DNA of 64,000 nt from Streptomyces lydicus (GCF_004125265.1 NZ_RDTE01000001.1:310001-374000); one strand, 5' to 3'; positions 43,578 through 52,372 are shown, counted from the stretch's first letter. Numbers and translations: made by a program. The notes: a model not told the origin generated them from the letters alone.

Positions 43578-45257
43578 TCAGCGCAAGTCCGGAGCCCGGG
43601 TCGGCGCCCACCGGTCGCTCTCCTCTTTCAGGTCGGTCAGCAGGTCACGTACGGCCCCGGTGAGGTGCTGGCCGTCCGGGCTGTCGCGGACGGCCGGAGC
43701 GGACAGTGCCTCCAGGATCTGCAGGAGCAGCAGGGTGAGCGCCCCGCCCTCGTGCCGCTTGGGCAGGCGCGGCTTGAGCGCGCCGGTCAGGGCCGCCATG
43801 AGGTCACCGCAGTCCAGGTCGACGGCCTCGACGACCGCCACGTCCTCGTCGTCCGGCCCGCGATACCAGCTGCTCTCCCGAGCCCTGTGCTCACGCTCCC
43901 GGAACTCCGCCAGAGGCGTGAGCAGTCGGCGGGCCGCGTAGGCCGGATCCGCCTCGCACAAGATCAGCCGCTGGAGCAGGCGCCGGCCCAGATCGTCGGA
44001 GCGGGCGTCGAGCGGCGACATCATGGTCACACCGCAGCGGCAGTGCAACGTCAACGGATCGCCCCAGGAGCCTTCGGCAAGGAACGGGCCGTGGCTGCCG
44101 CAGGACGGGCAGCACAAGGACTCCAAGCCGACCTCGTGCTGATAGTTCGGCTCGCCTACCGAGGAGTCCTCGGAGATCGCTTCGTTCCACTGCGCAGCGT
44201 CGGCGTCCCACCGCTCCAGCACGACTCGGGCGACGTTGATCTGCCACACGTGGCCGGCGGCGTGGCCGGCGGGCGCGTCTTCGGCCGGCTCGTCCTCACG
44301 GAAGCCGATCCGAGGCAGGGCGACTCGACGGCCTTCCTCCGGCGTGGGCGCGGCGACCGGCTGGCCTGCGTCCTGGTCCAGGAGGGCGGGCCCGCGGTGC
44401 GCCAGGGTGCAGGCGTGGCCGGCCTCGCGCAAGCCGTGAGGGCAGTCCCTCACGTGCTCGGTGAGCGCGAAACGGAGGTAGCGGCACAGCTCGGCGAGGA
44501 TCTCCGGGTTACTGCGGGCGTAGCGCTTGATTGGCGCCGTGATCATGTAGTTCTGGGGCGGCGCCACGAACGCGGCCAGCACGGCTCCAGCACACTCCGG
44601 GCTCTCCAACATGGGCAGAACGCGGGTGAACACCAGCAGCCTCAAGTCTTCGCCGGTTACTTGGTCTTGACGGGCCTGGTGGTGAAGGAGAGCGCCCAGC
44701 AGCAGCGCCAGCGCATCGACGCCGTTGCCCGGCAGTTTCGCCTCCCGATGGCCGAAGGCGTGCTGCTTCCAGGCCTCTGTGAACTCCCTTTGGGCCACCG
44801 GTGTACCGGAGAAATACCAGTTGAGCAGCCCCACCGCAAATGCCCAGCATATCTCGGCCAGTGTCTTGCTGTCATCGGATCCGGTCGAGATGGTGACCTT
44901 CAGCTGCCCTATGAGCATCTCGATGGCAGTGCCGGCCGCCGCGCGCCGCTCGGCACCCGTCATCTGCTCGCACAGCATGGCCACCGGCTCGGCCGCGGTC
45001 ACGGCGCGCACCAGACGCTTGAACTCCGGTGCGGCTGGGCCGGATGGATCGTCATCGTCGGTCATGAACCCGGGGAGCTCACCCCGGTTCATGCGGATCG
45101 AGAACAGCCGGGTCAACTCCACCAGGCGGCCCACACAGGCCGGTTCGTCCGCTACCTGCTCCAGCAGCCGCGGCACACACTCCGTGCAGCCGCCGATTGC
45201 CGCTCCCATCAACGCCGCGAGCAGCGGCTGGTTGACTGGCTGTCCCTCGGCATCCAC
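43578..45257 (-). CDS. Large hypothetical protein with a zinc ribbon
   Basis: A 559-aa leftward protein starting MDAEGQPVNQPLLAALMGAA. Mostly helical in the first 330 residues (for example AEICWAFAVGLLNWYFSGTP and TGEDLRLLVFTRVLPMLESP). Near residue 395 the segment LCCPSCGSHGPFLAEGSWGD with HCRCGVTM 20 residues later makes a four-Cys zinc ribbon. CPHGLREAGHAC near residue 275 adds Cys/His residues. No signal peptide. Function unknown. Confidence 0.7.
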   Translation of the reverse strand: MDAEGQPVNQPLLAALMGAAIGGCTECVPRLLEQVADEPACVGRLVELTRLFSIRMNRGELPGFMTDDDDPSGPAAPEFKRLVRAVTAAEPVAMLCEQMTGAERRAAAGTAIEMLIGQLKVTISTGSDDSKTLAEICWAFAVGLLNWYFSGTPVAQREFTEAWKQHAFGHREAKLPGNGVDALALLLGALLHHQARQDQVTGEDLRLLVFTRVLPMLESPECAGAVLAAFVAPPQNYMITAPIKRYARSNPEILAELCRYLRFALTEHVRDCPHGLREAGHACTLAHRGPALLDQDAGQPVAAPTPEEGRRVALPRIGFREDEPAEDAPAGHAAGHVWQINVARVVLERWDADAAQWNEAISEDSSVGEPNYQHEVGLESLCCPSCGSHGPFLAEGSWGDPLTLHCRCGVTMMSPLDARSDDLGRRLLQRLILCEADPAYAARRLLTPLAEFREREHRARESSWYRGPDDEDVAVVEAVDLDCGDLMAALTGALKPRLPKRHEGGALTLLLLQILEALSAPAVRDSPDGQHLTGAVRDLLTDLKEESDRWAPTRAPDLR

Positions 45258-45662
45258 CGGGCCCCGGGGAGTTCCACCGGCTTGTGCTCGTGTGCCCCCA
45301 TCCCTGCCCTCATCTCCTTCGCTTTGTGTGTCCTCGACGTCACCCTAAGGCCATGCCGCACCCGCCGTATGTCCGTCGTAGCCGCCGCCTCCCCGCTCTT
45401 CGGCCACGGTGCGGTCGGCGGGTGCAGTGTGGGAAGGGGCAGGGAGGTCGGGTGAGAGCTCGATAGGTGGCGACGGCCTGCTCGTAGACCTCGGACACCC
45501 GGGCCTGGCGATCCGGGCCGCCGGGGAGAGCGACCATCGGCACCGGGCCGCGCACTCGCGCAGCGGCAAGCGGTACGAGAAGCGCGCCCAAACCGCCGAG
45601 GCAGGTGGCAAGGGCGCCGGCACCAAGGCCTGGATCCTCCGCAGGGGTGACGGTGAGAGGGC
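45258..45662. other. Gap between galE and the unknown gene
   Basis: No gene is supported. A minus-strand reading near 45,540-45,440 (PVPMVALPGGPDRQARVSEV, then YEQAVATYRALTRPP) looks somewhat protein-like but has no start site or family, and may be a remnant. Confidence 0.3.
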
Positions 45663-46658
45663 TCAGTCCTTCAGCATCTCGTCGCGCACCGGGATCCAGT
45701 CCAGGGCGGACCGGATGCCTTCCTCCAGGGACAGTTTCGGCGTCCAGCCCAGCAACGTCGCCGCCCGGTCGCTCCGGGTATACCCGCCAGCAACGTCACC
45801 GGGGCGCGGGTCGGAGTCGACCGTGGCCAGGGGAGTGCTCACGACGCGGTTGAATGCGGCGCACAGCTCCCGGACGGTGGTGCCGGAACCGGTGCCCAGA
45901 TTGATGGCGATCGATGGCTTCGACTCGGTCAGGATGGAGTCGAAGCCATCGATCGCTGCGATGTGGGCCGCGGCGAGGTCCCATACGTGCACGTAGTCAC
46001 GGATGCCCGTCCCGTCGCGGGTCGGGTAGTTCACGCCGGTGACCGGAAAGGGCGTGCCCTCCTGGTGGGCCTGGATCAACTTCCCCAGCGCGTGGCTGGG
46101 CCGCTTGAGCTGAAGACCGGTGCGCAGCAGGGGATCGGAGCCGACCGGGTTGAAGTACCGCAGCGACAGGACCCTCATCTTCCCGGCCGCGGCGATGTCG
46201 GCGAACATCTCCTCGCACACCGCCTTGGTCCGGGCGTAGGGGCTCTGCGGCGCTAACGGAGAATCCTCGGTGACGGGAGAGCCGTCCTCCGCCCGGTAGA
46301 TGGAGGCCGAGCTGCTGAAGATCAGGCGGTCGTGCCCGTTGCGGTGGAGGTGGCGGATGAAGTCCAGGCTTTTGCTGACGTTCGCCTCGTAGTAGCCGAT
46401 CGGGTCCACCACGGACTCCGGCACCACGATGAGTGCCGCGCAGTGCACCACAGTGGAGATGTCCGGGTGTTCTGACAGGATCCGGTCGATCAGGGCGCCG
46501 TTCGAGATGTCGCCTTCGTAGAAGATCCGGCCTGCAGTGAACTCGGCGCGTCCCCGGGTGAGGTTGTCGAGGAGGACCGGGGTGATGCCCCGTTCCAGAC
46601 AGGCTGATGCGACGGTGCTCCCGATGTAGCCGGCTCCGCCGGCGATAAGGACTGACAC
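45663..46658 (-). CDS. galE: UDP-glucose 4-epimerase-like protein
   Basis: A 331-aa extended-SDR enzyme with the GalE pattern: NAD site IAGGAGYIGSTVASACLERG, DNLTRGR, the catalytic Ser in FSSSASIY near residues 115-121, and catalytic pair Tyr141/Lys145 in SPYARTKAV. NYPTRDGTGIRDYVHVWDLA is the typical UDP-sugar region. It interconverts UDP-glucose and UDP-galactose or related sugars. The gene is separated from the upstream YcaO/TfuA operon by a hairpin, so it is probably its own unit. Codons 235-250 are made of a perfect inverted repeat (separate entry). Fragments of similar sequence occur at 38,999 and 56,025. Confidence 0.85.
   Translation of the reverse strand: MSVLIAGGAGYIGSTVASACLERGITPVLLDNLTRGRAEFTAGRIFYEGDISNGALIDRILSEHPDISTVVHCAALIVVPESVVDPIGYYEANVSKSLDFIRHLHRNGHDRLIFSSSASIYRAEDGSPVTEDSPLAPQSPYARTKAVCEEMFADIAAAGKMRVLSLRYFNPVGSDPLLRTGLQLKRPSHALGKLIQAHQEGTPFPVTGVNYPTRDGTGIRDYVHVWDLAAAHIAAIDGFDSILTESKPSIAINLGTGSGTTVRELCAAFNRVVSTPLATVDSDPRPGDVAGGYTRSDRAATLLGWTPKLSLEEGIRSALDWIPVRDEMLKD
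45907..45956 (-). repeat. Perfect 20-bp inverted repeat inside galE
   Basis: Left arm GCGATCGATGGCTTCGACTC, 10-base spacer, then its exact complement. It encodes the galE residues around IDGFDSILTESKPSIA without breaking the frame. Such a long perfect hairpin inside an enzyme gene is unusual; it looks inserted or newly duplicated in inverted orientation. Confidence 0.85.
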
Positions 46659-46784
46659 GACGTGATCTTCTTCCCGGCTTCGGTCCCGACCCCATGGGCA
46701 TCGTCGGTCAGGCTAGCGGAGAAATCGGGCGCGGGAGGAGGTTGCCCAGCGGGGGCAAGGCTGGCTCGTCCATCGCTCCGGGGG

Positions 46785-46832
46785 TGGGCTCGGTCAGCTC
46801 CAGGTCCGGGCTGACCGGGCTGACCGAGCCCA
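46785..46832 (-). terminator. Hairpin at the end of the YcaO/TfuA operon
   Basis: TGGGCTCGGTCAGC and its exact complement GCTGACCGAGCCCA, 14 bp, separated by 20 bases. It follows the HTTM gene stop (46,849) by 17 bases in the leftward direction and precedes galE by 127 bases. Confidence 0.65.
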
Positions 46833-46848
46833 CGGGCTCTGCGGTCGG

Positions 46849-47706
46849 CTAGGTGATGAAGGAGAAATAGGTGCCGGTCGTCAGCCCGGAGAAGGTGACC
46901 AGTTGGCGAGGCTTGAGGCAGCTGAACGCGGTGTGCATCATGATGCCGGCTGCGATCGCGTACGGCGTGGTCTGCGGGATGAGCAGCGCGGCCGGCAGGG
47001 CGAGTTCCGCTGCGATGACGATGGCTGCGATCAGACGCCACAGGCGGATTTCGTGGTGGGTGAGGTTGCCCATGTGGCGGCGGACGATGGCGGGGACGGC
47101 GTATTGACCGCGGCGGTGGGGGAGCTGGTCTCTGACCTGGCTGTAGGTGTGGACCCATTGGGCCAGGTAGAGGCCGCTGCGGAACTGGTCGCTGCGAAGC
47201 TTTTGCCAGGCGCTGTTCCAGTAGATGTCTGTGGTGATCAGTACGAGGAGGCACCGCGCCCATGTGTTCGCTGTGCTCGGTGTGTGCTCGATGCTCAGGC
47301 CGTGGCCGAGGTCTCCGGCGACGAGGAGGCAGGCGCCGGTGAGCAGGGTGTAGCGCACGGCGTTGGGGCTTTTGAGGTAGAGCATTTCCATCGCGGCGCC
47401 GGCCAGGACTACGAGCAGGGACAGGCGGGGTACGAGCCCTGCCGCCAGGGCGACGGCGGCGATCATGCGGATGACGAGCGCGGGCCGGTATACGGACGCG
47501 AGGAGGCGGGCCCTGGTGGGGCCGAAGCGCTGTTCGGTCAGATGGAGGGTGAGGGAGCCGGGGACGAGGCGGGTCCAGCCGCCTTGGCCGAAGGAGAGCA
47601 CGAAGCGGGCGGTGAGTACGGCACCGAAGACGATGCGGAACTGCTGGAGGCGGCCGGGGTCGGTGGGGTGCTGAAAGCCGGAGGCCAGCGCGTCAAAGAA
47701 CCACAC
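46849..47706 (-). CDS. HTTM/vitamin-K carboxylase-like membrane protein
   Basis: A 285-aa polytopic membrane protein with features of the HTTM (horizontally transferred transmembrane, VKG-carboxylase-related) family: N-terminal FRIVFGAVLTARFVLSFGQG, LRLLASVYRP-like loop, the segment LVLITTDIYWNSAWQKLRSD, RSGLYLAQWVHTYSQ and several hydrophobic helices (VIRMIAAVALAAGLVPRLSL and LWRLIAAIVIAAELALPAAL). Family members occur beside natural product genes and with polymer or sporulation operons; mechanism mostly unknown. Last gene of the operon; its start overlaps the previous gene by 14 bp. Confidence 0.7.
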   Translation of the reverse strand: MWFFDALASGFQHPTDPGRLQQFRIVFGAVLTARFVLSFGQGGWTRLVPGSLTLHLTEQRFGPTRARLLASVYRPALVIRMIAAVALAAGLVPRLSLLVVLAGAAMEMLYLKSPNAVRYTLLTGACLLVAGDLGHGLSIEHTPSTANTWARCLLVLITTDIYWNSAWQKLRSDQFRSGLYLAQWVHTYSQVRDQLPHRRGQYAVPAIVRRHMGNLTHHEIRLWRLIAAIVIAAELALPAALLIPQTTPYAIAAGIMMHTAFSCLKPRQLVTFSGLTTGTYFSFIT

Positions 47707-48049
47707 GGCCGTCCCTCACTTTCACGGACCGCTCACCGTCAGCGGACAGCACTCGGCCGTGTCCGTCGATCCGGTCGTAGCGGTCGCTGCGGGTGAGATG
47801 GTCGAGGATCGCCTGGAGCTGGGGCGGTCCGAGGATGAAGGAGCCAGGTGAGAGGTGGTCGTAGATGTTGACCGGCTCGGTGCGGCCGTCCTTGCTGGTG
47901 CCGCTGAGCTGGACGATCGTAAAGGTGGCGCGGCAGAACATCTTCCAACGCAGCCAGCGGCCGGGCAGGGGGGTGAAGCCTGTGATCATCCACGCTACGA
48001 GGGCGAGGGTGGCGGTGATCTGGACAGCGGACAGCACGGATCCGTGCAT
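47693..48049 (-). CDS. Small membrane-anchored protein coupled to the HTTM gene
   Basis: A 118-aa protein. MHGSVLSAVQITATLALVAW MITGFTP in pieces gives one N-terminal membrane helix (residues 5-27). The soluble part has FCRATFTIVQLSGTSKDGRT and a beta-rich end (RIDGHGRVLSADGERSVKVR). No family recognised. In natural pairs, HTTM proteins are often encoded with a short thioredoxin-like or anchored partner; here no CxxC is present. The 14-bp overlap with the HTTM gene implies coupled translation. Confidence 0.65.
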   Translation of the reverse strand: MHGSVLSAVQITATLALVAWMITGFTPLPGRWLRWKMFCRATFTIVQLSGTSKDGRTEPVNIYDHLSPGSFILGPPQLQAILDHLTRSDRYDRIDGHGRVLSADGERSVKVRDGRVVL

Positions 48050-48113
48050 GGCGATGGCCTCCGTGTGGGGAGGGTGAAGGTGAGGGCGGCGGGCCCGGGT
48101 CGGGCTCGCGGGG

Positions 48114-49124
48114 TCAGTGCTCGGGCTTGGGGGGCCGCTGCATCAGGGTGGCCGCGGCCTGGTCGAGCGTGACCTTCTCCAGGAGGAGGGCGGAGATGAC
48201 GTCTGTGATCGGCATCTCGACGCCGTGGGTGTGGGCCAGGGCGAGGATCGCCTCGGCGCTCTTGACGCCTTCGGTGGTCTGGCGGGTGGCGGCGGTCGCC
48301 TCTTCGACGGTCAGACCGCGGCCGAGGAGCGTGCCGAAGGTGCGGTTTCGTGAGAGCGGGGAGGAGCAGGTCGCCACGAGGTCGCCCGTACCGGCGAGGC
48401 CGGTGAGGGTGGCCGGGTGGGCCCCCATGGCCACGGCAAGCCGGTTGGTCTCCGCCAGCCCGCGGGTGATGAGCATGGCCTGCGCGTTGTGCTCCAGGCC
48501 CATGCCGGAAGCGATACCGACCGCGAGCGCGATGACGTTCTTGACCGCGCCGCCGAGCTCGCAGCCGATCACGTCGGTGCTGGTGTAGGGCCGGAAGTAC
48601 GGGGTGTGGCAGGCATGCTGGACACGGTGGGCGACCGACTCGTCGGGGCAGGCCACGGTGGCCGCGGCGGGTTGGCCGCGCATGATCTCCCCAGCGAGGT
48701 TCGGGCCGGACAGGACCGCGATCCGTTCGGCGTCAAGGCCGGTCACTTCGGCGATGATCTGGCTCGCCCGAAGCCCGCTGCTGGCCTCGATGCCCTTCAT
48801 CAGCGACACGATCACGGTCCTGGGGCTGATGTGGGGGGCCCAGGCGGCGAGGTTCGCCCGCAGGGACTGCGCGGGGATGGACAGCACCATGAAGTCCGCG
48901 CCGTCCAGTGCAACGGCCGGGTCGGTGGTTGCCACCACCGCGGGGGGCAGCTCGGTGTCCGGGAAATAGCCGGGGTTGCGGCGCTCGGTGTTGATCGCGG
49001 TGGCGATCTCCTCACGCCGGGCGTGCATGATCACGCTGGCGCCGGCGTCCGCCATGATCTTTCCCACGGCGGTGCCCCAGGACCCGGCAGAGAAGACGGC
49101 CGCACGGACGCGGTGCTGGGTCAC
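48114..49124 (-). CDS. GpsA-like NAD(P)-dependent dehydrogenase
   Basis: A 336-aa protein of the glycerol-3-phosphate dehydrogenase family. Family segments: VFSAGSWGTAVGKIMADAGA, MVLSIPAQSLRANLAAWAPH, VIVSLMKGIEASSG, VLSGPNLAGEI, ELGGAVKNVIALAVGIASGM with the catalytic Lys, ITRGLAETNRLAVAMGAHPA, and LVATCSSPLSRNRTFG. The dinucleotide loop normally reads GxGSWGT; here the first Gly is Ser (SAGSWGT). That and the RiPP-operon location suggest a specialised role rather than lipid synthesis, such as oxidising a phosphorylated side chain or supplying glycerol phosphate. The start overlaps the methyltransferase stop (ATGA). Confidence 0.8.
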   Translation of the reverse strand: MTQHRVRAAVFSAGSWGTAVGKIMADAGASVIMHARREEIATAINTERRNPGYFPDTELPPAVVATTDPAVALDGADFMVLSIPAQSLRANLAAWAPHISPRTVIVSLMKGIEASSGLRASQIIAEVTGLDAERIAVLSGPNLAGEIMRGQPAAATVACPDESVAHRVQHACHTPYFRPYTSTDVIGCELGGAVKNVIALAVGIASGMGLEHNAQAMLITRGLAETNRLAVAMGAHPATLTGLAGTGDLVATCSSPLSRNRTFGTLLGRGLTVEEATAATRQTTEGVKSAEAILALAHTHGVEMPITDVISALLLEKVTLDQAAATLMQRPPKPEH

Positions 49125-49984
49125 TGCTGGGTCCTCTCGCTGGGTGTGCTCCTGATGCCGGTCTCTCGGCCGGCCCCGGCCATCCTATCGGCCGGTTCCG
49201 GCCCGGCCGGGGTGTCCGGGAGGCGCTGCAACGTCAGCACGACGGCTCGACGGCCGCGCAGCGTGGGCAGTGTGTTATGTGCCTCGCGGAGCATGTTCTG
49301 GGCCGGCCCCTCGCCCAGCTCGCGCCGCAGCTCGTCGGCGTGGACGATCCACGATCGGTAGAGCCGCTGCCACATCGCGGGTTCCTCGGGCCGGTCGTCC
49401 AGGTGCTCCTGCCTCAGCCCGGCAGCGGCGACCTGATCGAGCCACGCCGGTTCGGCGCCGCGCCGCAGCGCGCGGGTCACGACCAGACGCCCGCCCGGAG
49501 CAAGGACGCGGCCGAGCTCGAGCAGCGCCGCCCCGCGGTCGGCGGCCCGCCCGAGGGCGTCCACGCACACGATGCCGTGGGCGTGGCCAGAGGGCAGGCC
49601 GGTGTGCTCCAGCTCCGCGACGCGGAAGAGTGCGCGGTCGCCCGTGGTGCCGAGGAAGTGAGCGCGGCGGCTGGTGGCCTGTGCGGTGGCGACGGGAGAG
49701 AGGTCGAAGCCGTCAAGGCGGACGGTGAGGGCGCGGGCCAGCCACAGGCCGATGCCGCCGGCGCCGCATCCGGCGTCCACCAGGAGCTGGCCGGGGCGAA
49801 GGCGCAGGCGCGCGGTCAGCAGGCCGAGCAGGGACCAGTCGCAGGAGCTGGAGGCGGCGATCTCGACCGGGTAGTCCTCGCCCATGGCCGCAGCGTACAG
49901 GCGGGTGACCACATCGGTGCGGCCGCGCGCGGAGTAGAAACTGTCGTACTGAGCCGACCGATTGGCGGCCTCGGGGGTGTTCAT
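49121..49984 (-). CDS. SAM-dependent methyltransferase
   Basis: A 287-aa class I methyltransferase. Motif I LLVDAGCGAGGIGLWLARAL near residues 68-87, acidic LDGFDLSP, then HGIVCVDALGRAADRGAALL and the post-motif GGRLVVTRALRRGAEPAW. The N-terminus YDSFYSARGRTDVVTRLYAA is characteristic of a small-molecule or peptide methyltransferase. Start overlaps the YcaO stop; the stop overlaps the GpsA-like start. Candidate to methylate the modified peptide or its end group. No radical SAM features. Confidence 0.85.
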   Translation of the reverse strand: MNTPEAANRSAQYDSFYSARGRTDVVTRLYAAAMGEDYPVEIAASSSCDWSLLGLLTARLRLRPGQLLVDAGCGAGGIGLWLARALTVRLDGFDLSPVATAQATSRRAHFLGTTGDRALFRVAELEHTGLPSGHAHGIVCVDALGRAADRGAALLELGRVLAPGGRLVVTRALRRGAEPAWLDQVAAAGLRQEHLDDRPEEPAMWQRLYRSWIVHADELRRELGEGPAQNMLREAHNTLPTLRGRRAVVLTLQRLPDTPAGPEPADRMAGAGRETGIRSTPSERTQQ

Positions 49985-51129
49985 CGGGGCATCGACCTTC
50001 TGATCCGGGATCGGGTGCCGGGACAGATGACCTGCACGGCGTGAAGGGGGCCGTCGGGGGCGGACAGGTCCAGGGCAACCGGCTCGTGCCCGGTGACGTG
50101 CGCGAGGCGACCGGCCACGTCCCTGACCTGATCAGCGAAGCTGCCGCTGCTCGGCGGGAAGCTGCCGGTGGTCGCGGCCCAGTTCGCCAGGCCGTCTGTC
50201 CGCGCGGGGCGGAAGGAGAGGGCATGGAAGCTGCCGGGGTTGCTGGGGAGGTCGTCCCGGGTCCCTGCGATGGCGGCCAGCCGGGACTGCGCCGCCTCGG
50301 TCATCGCCCGGGCCAGTGCGATCTCCGGCTGGATATGGCAGCCACCGCCGGCGAAGACGACCGGGTAGTCCTCCGACCACAGGTAGGCCACACACACCGG
50401 CAGCCCATAGGGACCGCAGACCAGCGCGATCTCCAGCGCCATGCCCGCCGCGGCGAGACGTGCGATGACCTCCTGGCCGTGCGGGTCGTCGACCGATCTG
50501 GGGTCGATGAGCGTGCGCTGCTGCCCGTCCGCCTGCCCGTCCCAGTAGAGGACGTCCCGCTCCACCACCTCCAACAGCGCGTGCAGCAGCGCCTCTTCCC
50601 GGGTGTTCCCGCAGGCCAGTCCGGTGCTGGTCGCGCGCAGCACGTCTGGGGTCCACTCCGGCCGCTGCCCCCGGCGGCGCACCAGGTCGACCGGCAGCAG
50701 CGCCCTCTCCTCACTCACCAGGGCGGTGCCGGCCGCCCACTCCCACACCATCCGGGACAGCACGGGTTCGGGGCAGGGCACCGTCAGCGGCAGCGCAGCC
50801 ACCGGACAGTCAGGGGCCACCTCGACGGCCGGGCCGACCGCCGCGGTGGGCAGCGGCTGTTCGACGTGCCACAGCTCGATCGCCTCCACGATCGCCGACA
50901 GCTTCGCGAGCAGATGTGTGCCGCCCTTGCCCTGCGACGCGGACAGGGTCCGCGAAGCGGGCCGGATCGCAGTCCAGACCGGCAGCCCGATGCAGTCCAG
51001 TCCGGTCAGGTCCGCGACCCGGGAGATGCCGAACTCCGGCAGCCGACCGGCCAGCACCTCCCAGGTCTCCTCGGGCGCTCGGGCCCGGACCGTACCCGGC
51101 AGCGCCACCAGCCCCTCAACGCCCACCAT
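49981..51129 (-). CDS. YcaO cyclodehydratase/thioamidation enzyme
   Basis: A 382-aa stand-alone YcaO domain. Start ATG 51,129 (MVGVEGLVALPGTVRARAPE). Typical segments: LDCIGLPVWTAIRPASRTLS, SQGKGGTHLLAKLSAIVEAI ELWH in pieces, STGLACGNTREEALLHALLE VVERD in pieces, then YLWSEDYPVVFAGGGCH and LARAMTEAAQSRLAAIAGTR DD. YcaO proteins activate peptide-bond oxygen with ATP and form azolines, amidines or, with TfuA, thioamides. No dedicated E1-like or dehydrogenase partner is present, and TfuA lies immediately upstream with a 14-bp overlap, pointing to thioamide formation. The C-terminal Pro-rich tail common to azole-forming YcaOs is not obvious. Confidence 0.9.
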   Translation of the reverse strand: MVGVEGLVALPGTVRARAPEETWEVLAGRLPEFGISRVADLTGLDCIGLPVWTAIRPASRTLSASQGKGGTHLLAKLSAIVEAIELWHVEQPLPTAAVGPAVEVAPDCPVAALPLTVPCPEPVLSRMVWEWAAGTALVSEERALLPVDLVRRRGQRPEWTPDVLRATSTGLACGNTREEALLHALLEVVERDVLYWDGQADGQQRTLIDPRSVDDPHGQEVIARLAAAGMALEIALVCGPYGLPVCVAYLWSEDYPVVFAGGGCHIQPEIALARAMTEAAQSRLAAIAGTRDDLPSNPGSFHALSFRPARTDGLANWAATTGSFPPSSGSFADQVRDVAGRLAHVTGHEPVALDLSAPDGPLHAVQVICPGTRSRIRRSMPR

Positions 51130-52372
51130 GTGTCGCCTCCTCCTTCGTCTTGATCTCCTCCAGGAACCCGGGGACCAGCCGCTTGGCCGCCTGGACCGCC
51201 GCCGCCGCGCAGACCAGCCCCCGCGCAGATGCCTGCGCGTCGAGCTCCGACTCGGGGCAGCGCCACACCTGCACCAGCAGTTCGCGGACGAGGTCGTCGC
51301 GTACGGCCTCAGCCGAGAACCCGGGCCGCACGCGGCGGGCCTGCTCAAGAGAACTGGCGTACCGGCTGACCGCCTGCCGGTCGTGCCGGGTCTCGCCGGC
51401 CAGCAGCAGCGCCACGGTCTGTTCGTCATGCAGGTTGACCGGAGGGTGGAACACACGGTCAGCGGTCAGATCTCCACTAGTCACCCCAGCCAGCCGCTCG
51501 GCCAACGACAGTCCCGCTTCGCTATCGCCGCCATGCCGGGAGCGGTGTTCGAGGTAGGCCGTCCACCTCTCGCTGAACGCGGGGTCGAACACCTGCTGGT
51601 AGACGAGGCAGTCCTCAGTGGCCAACTCCAAGCCGCCCACATGGCGCCGCGCGGCGGCGTTGGACCAGCGGCGAAAATACGGTGTCTCCCAGAACAACGG
51701 CTCGAAGTCCCTCCGGCCGGCCGCCGCCGTGCCGCCCACCGCAGCACTTACGGCAGCGAGTGCATCGGCCCGCTTCAGGTCACCGAAGTGCCGGTCCTCC
51801 TCACGACGCCGGGCCAGCCAGTGCGCGAATCCGGTCTCTCCCTGGCGGCGGCACACGGCCCGCACCGCGGCCCACGTGCGCTGCGGGTAGTACACCGCTC
51901 GCAGCGCTTCCAGAAGACCCAAGGCCCGCTCACCATCGACCACTCCGGCCGACTCGGCGAGCTCGAGGACGTGCCGGAGATTGACCAGCGGCCACGTCAG
52001 CGCGTCCCAGGAGCCGTCCGGAGCCTGCCCGACCGCCACTTCGTCGTCGCCGGTGATCTCCCCACGCAGATACGCGGTGAAGATGGGGCCGACGCCGACC
52101 ATCCCGAACGGCGCCAACTCGGCTGCCCGCAGCGCACCGATGCTCGCCGCACCCACCACCACGACGCCCCGGCCCATCACGGCCAGGATCTCCTTGTGCC
52201 TCAGTGCCGGCGCCTGGTGGTACACCCCGTCGATCAGCACCACTGTGTCGCCCGCGCCGATCGCGGTGTCGAAGAAGTCACCGTGCCGTGCCGGCGGCAG
52301 CGCCCGCACGCCCGGCACGGCGAGCACAGGCTCGGACGCCGGCAGCGTCGGCCCGACGTACACGTGAATCAC
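51116..52372 (-). CDS. TfuA-like thioamidation partner
   Basis: A 418-aa protein, GTG start at 52,372 with GGAGG upstream (VIHVYVGPTLPASEPVLAVP). The TfuA core is clear: DTVVLIDGVYHQAPALRHKE, GVVVVGAASIGALRAAELAP FGMVGVG in pieces, YLRGEITGDDEVAVGQAP. After residue 200 comes an additional 200-residue helical region (CRRQGETGFAHWLARRREED and onward) that many TfuA proteins have in shorter form. TfuA is thought to deliver sulfur or enable YcaO to make thioamides, as in thioviridamide and thiovarsolin pathways and McrA thioglycine. Overlap with YcaO makes the pair. Confidence 0.9.
   Translation of the reverse strand: MIHVYVGPTLPASEPVLAVPGVRALPPARHGDFFDTAIGAGDTVVLIDGVYHQAPALRHKEILAVMGRGVVVVGAASIGALRAAELAPFGMVGVGPIFTAYLRGEITGDDEVAVGQAPDGSWDALTWPLVNLRHVLELAESAGVVDGERALGLLEALRAVYYPQRTWAAVRAVCRRQGETGFAHWLARRREEDRHFGDLKRADALAAVSAAVGGTAAAGRRDFEPLFWETPYFRRWSNAAARRHVGGLELATEDCLVYQQVFDPAFSERWTAYLEHRSRHGGDSEAGLSLAERLAGVTSGDLTADRVFHPPVNLHDEQTVALLLAGETRHDRQAVSRYASSLEQARRVRPGFSAEAVRDDLVRELLVQVWRCPESELDAQASARGLVCAAAAVQAAKRLVPGFLEEIKTKEEATHGGR

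Noticed and set aside
45907..45956. The galE inverted repeat as a transcription terminator
   Set aside because: It lies in the middle of an intact coding sequence, 250 bp before the stop, so termination there would destroy the gene's function.
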